64,000 bases of DNA, from assembly GCF_900187645.1 (NCBI RefSeq), contig NZ_FYEE01000009.1:169066-233065 (forward strand), read 5' to 3'. Positions 44,231 to 53,266 of the stretch are shown here, one piece after another; within the stretch, counting starts at the first letter, position 1, and every line of letters begins with the position of its first letter. This DNA comes from Pseudomonas sp. Irchel 3E20 (GTDB lineage Bacteria; Pseudomonadota; Gammaproteobacteria; Pseudomonadales; Pseudomonadaceae). The translations under genes and the position numbers were made by a program. The notes under the pieces were generated by a model, which worked only from the letters and a program-made list of their open reading frames with translations, had not been told where the DNA came from and made no database searches.

Positions 44231-44785
44231 ATGGACGTCACCCCCACTTTCCATACCGAACGCTTGATCCTGCGGCCCCTGGAGCTGGCCGACGCCGATG
44301 CCATCCAGGAACAATTCGCGCACTGGGACGTAGTGCGCTACCTCAATGCCCTGGTGCCCTGGCCTTACCCAGCGGACGGCGCGCTGACCTACCTGCGCGA
44401 CATTGCCCTGCCCGCCATCGCCCGGGGCCAGGAGTGGCACTGGTCGCTGCGCCTCAAAAGCGCCCCCGAGCAACTGATCGGCAATATCAGCCTGATGGAC
44501 GAGCAGGACAACCACCGCGGTTTCTGGCTGGGCCCGCAGTGGCAGGGCCAGGGCCTGATGAGTGAGGCCAGCGCAGTGGTGACCGCGTACTGGTTCCAGG
44601 TCCTCGAACGGCCGCTGATGCGCGTACCCAAGGCCGCGCCAAACCAGGCCTCGCGGCGTATGTCCGAACGCGCCGGCATGCGCCTGATCGCCACCCGTGA
44701 CGGCGATTTCGTCTGCGGGCGGTTGCCTTGCGACACCTGGGAAATCACCCGCGAAGAATGGCTGCGCAGCAACACCCCCCTGTAG
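44231..44785 (+). CDS. GNAT acetyltransferase of the RimJ/RimL type
   Basis: 184 residues; AAGGAG is 11 bases before the ATG. Starts F.TERLILRPLELADADAI, the usual opening of ribosomal-protein-type N-acetyltransferases, and continues with GNISLMDEQDNHRGFWLGPQWQGQGLM.EA. The part after this is somewhat atypical (NQASRRMSERAGM). The substrate cannot be assigned. It is convergent with the nitrilase gene; the two stop codons lie in one hairpin. Confidence 0.88.
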   Translation: MDVTPTFHTERLILRPLELADADAIQEQFAHWDVVRYLNALVPWPYPADGALTYLRDIALPAIARGQEWHWSLRLKSAPEQLIGNISLMDEQDNHRGFWLGPQWQGQGLMSEASAVVTAYWFQVLERPLMRVPKAAPNQASRRMSERAGMRLIATRDGDFVCGRLPCDTWEITREEWLRSNTPL

Positions 44786-44809
44786 CCAGCGGGCGCGCCC
44801 GCGGGCTAC
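44782..44809. terminator. Bidirectional hairpin containing both convergent stop codons
   Basis: Outer arms GTAGCC (44782-44787) and GGCTAC (44804-44809), inner arms GCGGGC and GCCCGC. The TAG of the GNAT gene is at 44783-44785 and the TAG of the nitrilase gene at 44808-44806, so each arm holds a stop codon. There is no T-run. Confidence 0.6.
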
Positions 44810-45738
44810 GGCACGTCGTGGATGAAGCGCACACCGGGTTTGCTGCGTTCGTCCACCCGCAGCTCGAACACATCCGGGCGGGCGTAATGGCCGACCACGT
44901 CGTAGTCGTAGCGCGCGCGGATCAGGTCAGCGGTGTCGATCTGCGCGCACAGCAGCCCCGCACCGCCCAGCAGCGGCCCGGCAAGAATGTCGCCCATGGG
45001 CCCGACGATCACGCTGCCGCCGGCGATCAGCGGCCGTTCGCCAGGCCAGTGGGCGATGTCCAGGCCCAAGGCCCGAGGTGAGTCCTGCACCTGGCAGGCG
45101 CTGACCACAAAGCAGCGGCCCTCGTGGGCGATGTGGCGCATGCTCACTTGCCACATCTCGCGCTCATCCACCGTCGGCGCGCACCACACCTCCACGCCTT
45201 TGGCGTACATCGCGGTGCGCAGCAGCGGCATCATGTTTTCCCAGCACACCGCCGCGCCCACGCGCCCGACCTGGCTGTCGATCACCGCCAAGGTCGAGCC
45301 ATCGCCCGTGCCCCAGATCAGCCGTTCGGTGCCGGTGGGCATGAGTTTGCGGTGCTTGGCCACCAACCCGCCCTCGGGCTCGAAGTACAGCACGGTGCAA
45401 TACAGGGTGCTGCCGGCGCGTTCGATCACCCCCAGCACCAGGCTCGCCCCCGTGCGGGCCGAGAGCCCGGCCAGGGCCTCGGTTTCGGCGCCGGGCACAT
45501 CCACCGCATTGGCGAAATAGCGGGCAAAGGCCTCGCGCCCCTCGGGCAAGCGATAGCCCAGTTGGGTGCCAAAGCTTTCGCCCTTGGGGTAGCCGCCGAG
45601 CAAGGCTTCGGGCATCACCACCAGGCGAGCGCCAGCCTCAAGGATCTGCGCCTCGTAGGAGAGGATCTGCGCCAGGGTTTCGCCCTTGCCCCCAGGCAGC
45701 GAACCGATTTGCAGTGCGGCAACGATGGATACAGGCAT
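44806..45738 (-). CDS. Nitrilase / carbon-nitrogen hydrolase
   Basis: 310 residues from ATG 45738 with GGAG 6 bases upstream; the open frame extends to 46584 but that part is antisense to the LysR gene. The catalytic triad is visible as E44 (VMPEALLGGYPKG), K131 (KHRKLMPTGTERL) and C165 (AAVCWENMMPLLR). These features and the length match true nitrilases/cyanide-type hydrolases (nitrile to carboxylate and ammonia) more than amidases. The substrate is unknown. It is divergently transcribed from a LysR regulator gene that probably controls it. Confidence 0.92.
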   Translation of the reverse strand: MPVSIVAALQIGSLPGGKGETLAQILSYEAQILEAGARLVVMPEALLGGYPKGESFGTQLGYRLPEGREAFARYFANAVDVPGAETEALAGLSARTGASLVLGVIERAGSTLYCTVLYFEPEGGLVAKHRKLMPTGTERLIWGTGDGSTLAVIDSQVGRVGAAVCWENMMPLLRTAMYAKGVEVWCAPTVDEREMWQVSMRHIAHEGRCFVVSACQVQDSPRALGLDIAHWPGERPLIAGGSVIVGPMGDILAGPLLGGAGLLCAQIDTADLIRARYDYDVVGHYARPDVFELRVDERSKPGVRFIHDVP

Positions 45739-45770
45739 GGAATCTCCAGAAGGTGAGTCAGCGGTTGCCC

Positions 45771-45791
45771 ATTCTGCGCTGGCCGCAGAAT
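45771..45791. promoter_or_regulatory. LysR-type operator between nitrilase and regulator
   Basis: A perfect inverted repeat, ATTCTGCG and CGCAGAAT separated by 5 bp, in the 84-bp divergent region. It contains T-N11-A (T45775, A45787), the classic LysR box. It lies about 30 bp from either start, fitting joint control of both genes. Confidence 0.75.
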
Positions 45792-45822
45792 ATGAATAAA
45801 GACCACTCAAACACTGAATGAT

Positions 45823-46758
45823 ATGAGCCAAATAAATATCGCCAACATCGATCTCAACCTGCTCAAGGCCTTCGAGGCCCTGCATGACGAATCCAGCGCC
45901 AGCCGCGCCGCCGTGCGCCTGGGGGTGACGCAATCGGCCATGAGCGCGGCGTTGCGGCGCCTGCGCCAGGTGTATGGCGACCCGCTGTTTGTGCGCACCG
46001 GCCGGGGCCTGGCGCCGACCCTGCGGGCCAATCAGCTCAAACCAGTCATCAGCGAGGCCCTGGCCAAATGTCGGCAGAGCCTGGCCATGATCGACCCGGC
46101 CACCCAGGATTTCGAGGGCCGCTCGGTGACCTTGGGGCTGTCCGACGATTTCGAGATTGCCCATGGCCGCCGCTTGATCGAGGAAATCGAGCACCGCGCG
46201 CCGAGGCTGCGCCTGATTTTTCGCCAAACCCACAGCCAGATCGTCGCCAGCGGCCTGCTCGATCGCAGCCTGGACCTGGCCATCAGCGCCGGCGGTTTCA
46301 GCGAGCGCCGCCTGAGCCGCCAAGTGCTGGGCGAAGGGCATTACGCCTGCCTGGCGGACCCGGCAAGCCTCGCACCCGGGCAGCAGGCGATAGGCCTGGA
46401 GGAGTTCGTCGCCCGCGAGCACATCCTGGTGTCCTCCGGCGGATTTATCGGGATTACCGATGAAGGCCTCGCGGCTCTGGGGCTTAAGCGCCATGTGTGC
46501 GCTTCCACCAGCCACTTCGCCGCGCTGCCCTACTTGCTTAGGGGCAGCCGAGCGGTGGCGACCATCCCGGCGCACGCCGCGCAACGCATCGCGGCCATGG
46601 GCGGGTTGCGCCTACTGCCCTGCCCCTTGGCGCTGCCGCGCTACCCCATTGAGCTGGGTTGGCGCACCGAGAGCCAGCTCGACCCGCTGCTGTTGCGGGT
46701 ACGCGAGGCGGTGCAGGGGTGTTTTGCGGCTACTTCGCCGCCGCCATCAGGCGATTGA
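45823..46758 (+). CDS. LysR-family transcriptional regulator
   Basis: 311 residues. N-terminal winged HTH (DLNLLKAFEALHDESSASRAAVRLGVTQSAMSAALRRLRQVYGDPLFVRTGRGLAPT) and a periplasmic-binding-like effector domain. The HTH is of the NodD/Lrh-like group that has LL.AFEAL...SS...AA..LGVTQSA.S. It is divergent from the nitrilase gene and the shared dyad at 45771-45791 is its likely operator; the inducer is probably a nitrile or its product (inference). Its 3' end overlaps the convergent small gene by 29 bp. Confidence 0.93.
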   Translation: MSQINIANIDLNLLKAFEALHDESSASRAAVRLGVTQSAMSAALRRLRQVYGDPLFVRTGRGLAPTLRANQLKPVISEALAKCRQSLAMIDPATQDFEGRSVTLGLSDDFEIAHGRRLIEEIEHRAPRLRLIFRQTHSQIVASGLLDRSLDLAISAGGFSERRLSRQVLGEGHYACLADPASLAPGQQAIGLEEFVAREHILVSSGGFIGITDEGLAALGLKRHVCASTSHFAALPYLLRGSRAVATIPAHAAQRIAAMGGLRLLPCPLALPRYPIELGWRTESQLDPLLLRVREAVQGCFAATSPPPSGD

Positions 46759-46984
46759 CTTCACTGCGCACCATGTTGGCGAATTCCGGGGGCGACATCG
46801 TGTCCAGCTCGGCGCGCACCCATTCGGCCCACTTGCCCTTGCGCTTGGCGCGCTCGCCGAACAGCCGCCCGGCCTCGCCCTTGGCCTTGCCCAGGTTGCT
46901 CTGCCACAACTCGAACAAACGGGACTTTTCGTCTTCGAGCGCGGCGCGCTCGGCCAGGGGCTGGTTAGCCAGGTTGAAGCTCAT
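46730..46984 (-). CDS. Small conserved charged protein
   Basis: 84 residues, highly charged and predicted helical (MSFNLANQPLAERAALEDEK, SRLFELWQSNLGKAKGEAGR, then KRKGKWAEWVRAELDTMSPPEFANMVRSEVNRLM). It is not recognised as a named family, but the composition is that of a stable cytoplasmic helical protein. It is convergent with the LysR gene and overlaps its last 29 bp. The gap to the next gene (46985-47151) holds the divergent promoters. Confidence 0.7.
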   Translation of the reverse strand: MSFNLANQPLAERAALEDEKSRLFELWQSNLGKAKGEAGRLFGERAKRKGKWAEWVRAELDTMSPPEFANMVRSEVNRLMAAAK

Positions 46985-47151
46985 GGGGATTACCTGCTGC
47001 GGGAAATGGCCGACATCTTACACTGAAGGCCGAAACGTCCTAGCCTCTACGTCACCCAAGGTTCAGCACTGGGGTGCGGCAATCGCGATGCAACTTTTTC
47101 CACCGCCGCGAACTCCATTGTTCACTGTCACTCACCCGCAAGGAGTTACCC

Positions 47152-47472
47152 ATGGCCCGCAAAACCGCCGCGCAAGCGGCCGAAGAACAAATCAAGGATC
47201 AAGCCTTCAGCGAGTTGCAGGCGCTGATCGAGGAGTCGGACAAACTGCTCAAAAGCAGCGCCAGCCTGGTGGGCGAGGAAGCCGAAGGCCTGCGTGCGCA
47301 GGTAGCGCTCAAGCTCAAGCAGGCCATGGATTCCGTGAACAACGTGCGCGAGCGCAGCAAACCGGTGGTCGATGCCACCGAGACCTACATTGGCGGCCAC
47401 CCGTGGCAAACCGTGGCCATCAGCGCCGGGTTCGGCCTTGTCGTAGGGTTGCTACTGGGCCGGCGCAACTGA
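47152..47472 (+). CDS. DUF883 (ElaB/YqjD) ribosome/inner-membrane-associated protein
   Basis: 106 residues from ATG 47152 with AAGGAG 7 bases upstream. A long amphipathic helix (SELQALIEESDKLLKSSASL...) is followed by the conserved GGHPWQTVAISAGFGLVVGLLLGRRN C-terminal membrane helix, the DUF883 signature. E. coli YqjD and ElaB are tail-anchored proteins that bind ribosomes and are induced in stationary phase by RpoS. It is followed by a strong terminator. Confidence 0.92.
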   Translation: MARKTAAQAAEEQIKDQAFSELQALIEESDKLLKSSASLVGEEAEGLRAQVALKLKQAMDSVNNVRERSKPVVDATETYIGGHPWQTVAISAGFGLVVGLLLGRRN

Positions 47473-47487
47473 TCGACGCCATCCCCC

Positions 47488-47524
47488 AGGCCCTGCTCGT
47501 ACTCATCGTGCAGGGCCTTTTTTT
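47488..47524 (+). terminator. Rho-independent terminator after DUF883 gene
   Basis: AGGCCCTGC and GCAGGGCCT form a 9-bp stem with a 13-nt loop, followed by seven T. A textbook terminator that also insulates the giant toxin gene downstream. Confidence 0.92.
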
Positions 47525-47616
47525 GCCGCGACACATAGTTACCACCGAACCTGCACAGCGCCTGTCCACCATCGCCCTGACGCCCGCCCCGCGCGGTACC
47601 CACTCAGGACGACGAC

Positions 47617-50600
47617 ATGAGCCAATTCCCCTACCCGTATTTTTTCGACGAAGCCACCCGCGTCACCAAACGGCCCAACGAGCGTGAGCGCGCCCTGGGG
47701 ATCAGTGACGCGGACCGCGATTTCCTGCGCAATCTGTTTTTCAGCACCGACGCCGGGCGCCGCCATCAATCCCCGCCGATGATCGCCGAGCGCTTGCTGA
47801 TAAGCGCCACCGGTACGGCGCCCATCGAATTGGCCGGGGCGTTCATGATGAGTTCCACCGCCGCCTACGCCGCCGCGTTTTTGTATACGCCTGAGGAGGG
47901 CCTGGAAAAATTCGACAACACTGCCGCCGTGCTGGCGGCCTTGGACGAGCGCCTGCGCAGCAGCACCCGGCGCACCTCGTTGGTGCGGTTCCTGTCGATC
48001 CAGCAGCGTGCCCGCTTCGACTTCTCGGCCTTGCTGCCGATCACATCCCAAGTCATCGCCGGCAACGTGTTTGAAGAGCAGAAGGCCGCGATCGACCGCC
48101 ACCAGGCCTTGAATACCCAGGCCATGCTCCAGGAATTGCTGACGCTGCCCACCCTGGGCGCGATGCTCGATCAACTGCTGGCCTCGACCCTGCGCCCGGT
48201 GTTCCCGCACTTGGATGCAAGCAAGACCCACGTCAATATTTTCACTCGCTATCCACCCGCCGAAGTGCCAATCCAATGGCTCGATTCCATGTCGCTGCGC
48301 AACGCTTTGCTGTGGCTGTACCGCAACCAAGCCTGGCCCAAAGGCCAGCGCCGGGAATTTTTCAACCCTGGGAACAAGGGCGAGGCGAAAGACCCCACAC
48401 CCTGGGAAAATGCCTTGCATGAGGCGGCCCACAAACTGTTGCCGTTCATGCAGAGCGTGCTGGAGAGTTTCTGGAACACCGCCATGGACACCGGCGCGTC
48501 ACGGCGCGAGTTCTTTACCCAGGCCATGAGCGACAAGTGCCGGGTGGACTTGCTGTTCAAGCGCCAGGAGCAGGTGCTCAGCGCCGAGCAAAGCCAGCGC
48601 CTGGAGGTCCTGTATCGCACCAGCGCCCCTGAACGCATCAGCCCACCACACCCGTTGCACGCCGAAACCGTCCAGATGTGGGAGTACCGCGCCCACGCCA
48701 TTGTGCTGGCCGGCACCCTGATAATCCGCAACACCCAGACCTATCTGTATACCCAATCCCTGGGCTTGCAGGTGCTCAAGGACGAAGATGACCTACAACG
48801 CACACTGCTGGCGATGGCCAAGGCGCCGAGTTATGAAGACGACTTCTACAACTTCCTCAGCCAGGAGGAACGTGCGCGGTTCATCGGCTTCACCACCCCC
48901 GAGTTCGGCAGCGAGCCCATTCAGGCAGGGGTGTTCGAAACCCTGTTCAACACCATCATCGAAAAGCAGCAACACAACCTGCGCTATGCCCTTGAGGTGT
49001 ACCGCCGCACCCAGGGCGATATCGACCTCAATGCCCTGGTCGACCAGGTACTGGATATTCGCAGGATGTTCGATCACCGCCTCCTGGCGCTGGACAGCCA
49101 AGGTCGCTGGACGACCCACCCGGTGTCGACCACGGTGCCGATCGAACGCGCGCGGCTACATATCAAGACCCTGGCGAGCATCGAGGCACCGCTGCGCCAG
49201 GCCATGCTGGGCAGCGCCGGCATCGAAGAGATCGTCAGCCACGAACTGACCCGCCAATTGCAGGCCGCCCATATCGCCCACACCAACCCCAATGCAATAT
49301 TCCTCAACCACTACGACTCCAGCGCCCAGGAACTGGAAGCACGGCCGCCCGTGGCCAGCCAGACCCTGGTAGGTTTTTTCCTCAGGCGCCTGATTGACCA
49401 GGACCCGCCGCTGGAGCTCACCGAGCGGGCCGGCCTCTATGGCCCGCCGACCGCCGGGCAGGCGCGCCGGTTAGCCGGGATCGACCTGCGCCTGTTCCGC
49501 CAAGTGGTGGAAACCACCCTGAGCTACTTTCGCCATATCAATGTGGCCGAGGTCCCGCGCGAGGCGCTGGAACAGCTCAAGCCGCAACTGGCGCACGTCA
49601 TGTCCACTGCGATCCTCGACGAAGCCCGTACCCGTAAAGGGCAAAAAAGCCTGAGTGAGCGCGACCTGGAGATTGTCGAAGCGTTCTTCACCGCCGCCCC
49701 CGACGGCTTGAACGGGTTCATTCCCGAGGCTTTTTCGCCCACGGTGTATCGCAACCTGCAAGGTGAGCCACTGACCCTGGCCAACTGTTTCCTGCTCACC
49801 GAGCGCGGCGGCCTGGACCCCCAGCATTCTGGCCGGGCCGTGTGCTGGAGCCCGGCCCGCGGGCTCGAAAGCTTCGCCTCGGTGCAGGAGGCCAGGACCC
49901 GGCTAGGCCAGCAACTGCGCGAGCCGAACCGGCGCCTGGACCTGCTGGAAAACCTCGCTCCCCAGCATTACCTGGCCCACGACACCTACCATCCTGGGCC
50001 TCTGCGGGCGATCAACGCGCCCGCCGCGCAAAGCTTGCAACAGAGCTGGATCGACCACTGGCTCGCCCTGCGGGCCAAGATCCTCTCGTTCAAGCGCCCA
50101 TTCAGTGCCCTGGCCCCCTTGCTGTACCACCTCAGGCTCAGCCCCCCGGCGACCAACCTCGGCCATGCAACGGATATCGCCAAGCTTGCGCTGGCACGCC
50201 TATCGCTGCCGGCCTGGCTGGGCATGGCGCCCCCCCGGGAACTGCGCCGCCACGCCGAGCTCGCCGAGCAGTACCGCCTTCGCCTAGGCGATGGCAAGGA
50301 CTACCTGAACCAGATCATGCCGCTGCGCGACTTCATCGAAGGGAAGCTGCGCACACTGCTCCAGGCCTACGCCCTGCGCCCCGACGAGGTCACCATTACC
50401 CCAAAACTGGCCTTGGCCGGGCACCCGCAGAACCTGCTCGACTTCGCCCTGAACCCGGTGGAACAACAAGCGTCGGCCTTTAGCGTCCGTTGCAGCGACG
50501 AACGGCTCGATGAGCAGACGATTCGCGGTTGGTTGCAACAGCTCGCCAGCCAACAGGATTTTCAGGCCCAGTTGCTTGCCAACCTGCTCCCCGGCAAGCC

Positions 50601-52719
50601 GGGGGCACTGGAGCGCGAGGCGCTCTACATTGCCCAGTTGCCCTGGCAACTGCTTCTGCATGCCCATGGCCTGATGCTGGAGGAGCGCCTCTCGGGTGCC
50701 GGGTTCGCGCTCGTGCAACAGGTACTGGACATGCCCGACGCCAAGGCGCGCACCAGTGTGCAGGGGGCTAACGCGGTTATCCGGCCACTGGAGCTACTCG
50801 CCACGGCCGGTGCCACACTGGCCCAGGCGCTGAACCTGTACATCCTCAGCCCGCCGGCCGGCAGCGTCGGGCCGCACCTGCTGTATGCGCCCTACAGCCA
50901 GGGGCCGCTGTTCACCGAATTCGAGCATGAAGCGGCGTTCATCGAGGCCCTCAACCACCCTGGCGCCTTCCAAGAGCTGATCCTGGGACGCCTGCCCGCG
51001 CCACAAAACGCCACCTACCGGCATTTGCTGGAGAGCACCCGCGGCAAAACCTCGGAGATCACCCTGGCGCACAACCCGATCCAGGGCCACGCGCTCAAGC
51101 ACCTGTACCAAGAGAACACCCGGCACCTGACCCACATGCTCGCCCGCCAAGCGGACCCACAGGGGGCTAGCGCCTGGGAAACCGTCAAGCAGGTCTTCAG
51201 CAGCGCCCTACGCCATGGCCTGGGCGTCATTTCGGGCAAGCTGACGTTGCCTTGGGTGATTTGGGACAGCTACCAGTTGTTCAAGGCGTCGGCGCAAGCC
51301 TTGCAGGATCATCAGTGGGCCAGCGCGCTGAGGACCTTTATCGAGGGCGTCGGCCACATGGCCAGCATCGGTGAGTTGATGGACCCCACACCGCCCCCAC
51401 CTGCAGCTGTGGCGGTTGAAGACGGCGCCAGCAGCGAACCTATGCCGCAGGCCCAGACCTGGGGCGACATCGATATGACGGCCCCCTATCGCACGCTGCT
51501 GCACACCTACGAAGCCCATGACGTGGCGCTAACCGACCTGGAGTTCAACGCGCAGTCACGGGTTTACATCGCCTCGGACAGCCGCCACAGCTACGTCCCT
51601 ATCGCGGGCAAGGTTTATCGCCTGCAACGGGCCGGCGAATACTGGCGAATACTGGCAGGCAATAAACAGGGCCCGTTCGTCTGCCTCGACCCCGCGCAAC
51701 AGTGGGTCATCGATACCCGCAAACATGTCCCTCGCTTCGGCCAGGCCATGACGCGGGTGCTAGATCGCCAGTTGGTCCGTTCCGCCGCGCGCAGCAGCAT
51801 CAACATCGAAGCGCGGGGCATGGGCCAGATTCGCCAACTCAATCCTGAACGCGCCCAGCAGATCGTCGAAGCCCTGGACCTGGCAACCTTCTATGTACAG
51901 AACTGCAAACTCAACCTGGGCCTGCTGGAATCCCAGCACGCACCGGTCACCCGTATCCACCGCTTCATCAACAGCTTTTTCGGCATCGCCTCCGACCCAG
52001 ACACCGGCCCCCAGGTGCTCGACCCTGCACTGGTGCAAAAACTGCACAGGGTGGTGGACCTGGTGCTGGCGGAAATTCTTTCGCCTTCGCTCTACGCCCT
52101 GGATTCGTCGCGGTTCATCACCGGCACCCACCTCCTGGACCCCGGCAGCAACTGGGCCTTTACCATCGACCGAGACCCGGATCGGCGTATCTACCTCACG
52201 GAAAACTTCTTCCTCCCTCCCTTGCAGGACTACACCCATCGCCTGACCACCCCCTTCAACCTGGAGTGTCACGCTCGGGCGACGGCCCTGATCCATGAGG
52301 TGACCCACATCGCCTGTAACACCGCCGATGTCGCCTACCTAGAGACGGTGCTGCCGTTTTCCGACCTGATCGAAACCCTGACCCAGGAAGGCCGCGATTT
52401 GCAGACCTATCAGCGCGATATCCAGAACAACCGCTACTCGGTGCACACGCCTATCGGTGAGCTGTTCAAGTTCGTGGATGTCTCGGGGAACATCTGGAGC
52501 GATTTCGGCAGTACCGAGGACACCGAATACATCGAGGAGCAAATCCTAGAAGCCACCGGCGGGCTTGATTTGAGCAATGCCCGGGGAATATTCAAGACAA
52601 ACCTGGCCAAGAGGGTCGATACCATGCTCGACAACGCCGACTCACTGACGCTGCTCATCACCACACTGGGGCGCCAACTCGATGCCATTCCTGCCAGGCG
52701 ACGCCCCTCAATTCCATAG
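47617..52719 (+). CDS. Giant (1700 aa) dermonecrotic-toxin-like protein with C-terminal HExxH motif
   Basis: 1700 residues from ATG 47617, AGGA 8 bases upstream; no signal peptide. The first ~1250 residues are helical, rich in the L..ALD..L..S....L.....L motifs of the Pseudomonas DUF6543/dermonecrotic-toxin-like proteins, with hydrophobic segments near 1050-1075 and 1200-1225. A proline/acidic linker follows (about 1255-1285), then a beta segment GKVYRLQRAGEYWRILAGN, then a zinc-protease-like domain with H1560-E-V-T-H1564 and candidate third ligand D1571 (NTADVAYLE). The HExxH...D spacing recalls aspzincin proteases such as NleC; this is inference. It stands alone, with terminators on both sides. 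Delivery route and target are unknown. Confidence 0.8.
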   Translation: MSQFPYPYFFDEATRVTKRPNERERALGISDADRDFLRNLFFSTDAGRRHQSPPMIAERLLISATGTAPIELAGAFMMSSTAAYAAAFLYTPEEGLEKFDNTAAVLAALDERLRSSTRRTSLVRFLSIQQRARFDFSALLPITSQVIAGNVFEEQKAAIDRHQALNTQAMLQELLTLPTLGAMLDQLLASTLRPVFPHLDASKTHVNIFTRYPPAEVPIQWLDSMSLRNALLWLYRNQAWPKGQRREFFNPGNKGEAKDPTPWENALHEAAHKLLPFMQSVLESFWNTAMDTGASRREFFTQAMSDKCRVDLLFKRQEQVLSAEQSQRLEVLYRTSAPERISPPHPLHAETVQMWEYRAHAIVLAGTLIIRNTQTYLYTQSLGLQVLKDEDDLQRTLLAMAKAPSYEDDFYNFLSQEERARFIGFTTPEFGSEPIQAGVFETLFNTIIEKQQHNLRYALEVYRRTQGDIDLNALVDQVLDIRRMFDHRLLALDSQGRWTTHPVSTTVPIERARLHIKTLASIEAPLRQAMLGSAGIEEIVSHELTRQLQAAHIAHTNPNAIFLNHYDSSAQELEARPPVASQTLVGFFLRRLIDQDPPLELTERAGLYGPPTAGQARRLAGIDLRLFRQVVETTLSYFRHINVAEVPREALEQLKPQLAHVMSTAILDEARTRKGQKSLSERDLEIVEAFFTAAPDGLNGFIPEAFSPTVYRNLQGEPLTLANCFLLTERGGLDPQHSGRAVCWSPARGLESFASVQEARTRLGQQLREPNRRLDLLENLAPQHYLAHDTYHPGPLRAINAPAAQSLQQSWIDHWLALRAKILSFKRPFSALAPLLYHLRLSPPATNLGHATDIAKLALARLSLPAWLGMAPPRELRRHAELAEQYRLRLGDGKDYLNQIMPLRDFIEGKLRTLLQAYALRPDEVTITPKLALAGHPQNLLDFALNPVEQQASAFSVRCSDERLDEQTIRGWLQQLASQQDFQAQLLANLLPGKPGALEREALYIAQLPWQLLLHAHGLMLEERLSGAGFALVQQVLDMPDAKARTSVQGANAVIRPLELLATAGATLAQALNLYILSPPAGSVGPHLLYAPYSQGPLFTEFEHEAAFIEALNHPGAFQELILGRLPAPQNATYRHLLESTRGKTSEITLAHNPIQGHALKHLYQENTRHLTHMLARQADPQGASAWETVKQVFSSALRHGLGVISGKLTLPWVIWDSYQLFKASAQALQDHQWASALRTFIEGVGHMASIGELMDPTPPPPAAVAVEDGASSEPMPQAQTWGDIDMTAPYRTLLHTYEAHDVALTDLEFNAQSRVYIASDSRHSYVPIAGKVYRLQRAGEYWRILAGNKQGPFVCLDPAQQWVIDTRKHVPRFGQAMTRVLDRQLVRSAARSSINIEARGMGQIRQLNPERAQQIVEALDLATFYVQNCKLNLGLLESQHAPVTRIHRFINSFFGIASDPDTGPQVLDPALVQKLHRVVDLVLAEILSPSLYALDSSRFITGTHLLDPGSNWAFTIDRDPDRRIYLTENFFLPPLQDYTHRLTTPFNLECHARATALIHEVTHIACNTADVAYLETVLPFSDLIETLTQEGRDLQTYQRDIQNNRYSVHTPIGELFKFVDVSGNIWSDFGSTEDTEYIEEQILEATGGLDLSNARGIFKTNLAKRVDTMLDNADSLTLLITTLGRQLDAIPARRRPSIP

Positions 52720-52744
52720 CCAGTAGGCTTGCCTGCGCTGGGCT

Positions 52745-52779
52745 GCACAGCACCCTTAAAGCGATGCTGTGCCCGGCGG
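52745..52779 (+). terminator. Terminator-like hairpin after the giant toxin gene
   Basis: GCACAGCA (52745-52752) and TGCTGTGC (52765-52772) form an 8-bp stem with a 12-nt loop. GC-rich bases and a TTTTT run follow within about 10 bp. A second small hairpin (GGCGG...CCGCC) surrounds that T-run. Confidence 0.5.
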
Positions 52780-52843
52780 GTTTTTACCGCCGCTAGGCGC
52801 CCGAGCGCGGGTCAGCCCGCCTTCTACTAAAGAGGCTGCGCTA

Positions 52844-53113
52844 TCAGTCTTTCTGGTCGCGCAGGATGTTGCCCGAAGCGCCGTCGATGCGGAATTCGTA
52901 CACGGTGCCATCGGCTTTGCGACCTTTGCCTTCCCAATAGCCGCTGTCATCGGCTTCGATCTGGTAGATCTCGACGTAGTTGCCCTTGGTCTTCGCGGTT
53001 TCCAGGGCTTTTTCGATGGTGATCCAGCCCGCACCCGGTTTGTCGGCCAGGGCCGCACCGGCACTCAGCAGGCTGGCGGTGGCAAGCAAAGTAGCCAGGG
53101 TTTTCTTCATCAT
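52844..53113 (-). CDS. PepSY-domain periplasmic protein
   Basis: 89 residues from ATG 53113 (AAGGAG 7 bases upstream). Signal peptide MMKKTLATLLATASLLSAGA with cleavage near ALA-D, then one PepSY domain (WITIEKALETAKTKGNYVEI, Y.IE.DDSGYWEGKGRK.DGTVYEFRIDGASGNIL.D). Single-PepSY proteins are common in pseudomonads; a protease-inhibiting or calcium-related role is only suspected. It is divergent from the fecR-like gene. Confidence 0.9.
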   Translation of the reverse strand: MMKKTLATLLATASLLSAGAALADKPGAGWITIEKALETAKTKGNYVEIYQIEADDSGYWEGKGRKADGTVYEFRIDGASGNILRDQKD

Positions 53114-53266
53114 GGTCAAACTCCTTATTGAAAAAACAAATGACACGTGTCGGGGCATTAGGGGACTGGGAGCAAGGATAAGTTCCACTTTGATATGCAA
53201 ACGCCATGACCATTGTTCTCGTTGGCTCTGCCCGACAGTTAGAATGTAGGAAATCAGGAAGAGTAA

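Noticed and set aside
45739..46584. N-terminal extension of the nitrilase frame
   Set aside because: It is antisense to the LysR gene; ATG 45738 has a ribosome site and the nitrilase fold begins there.
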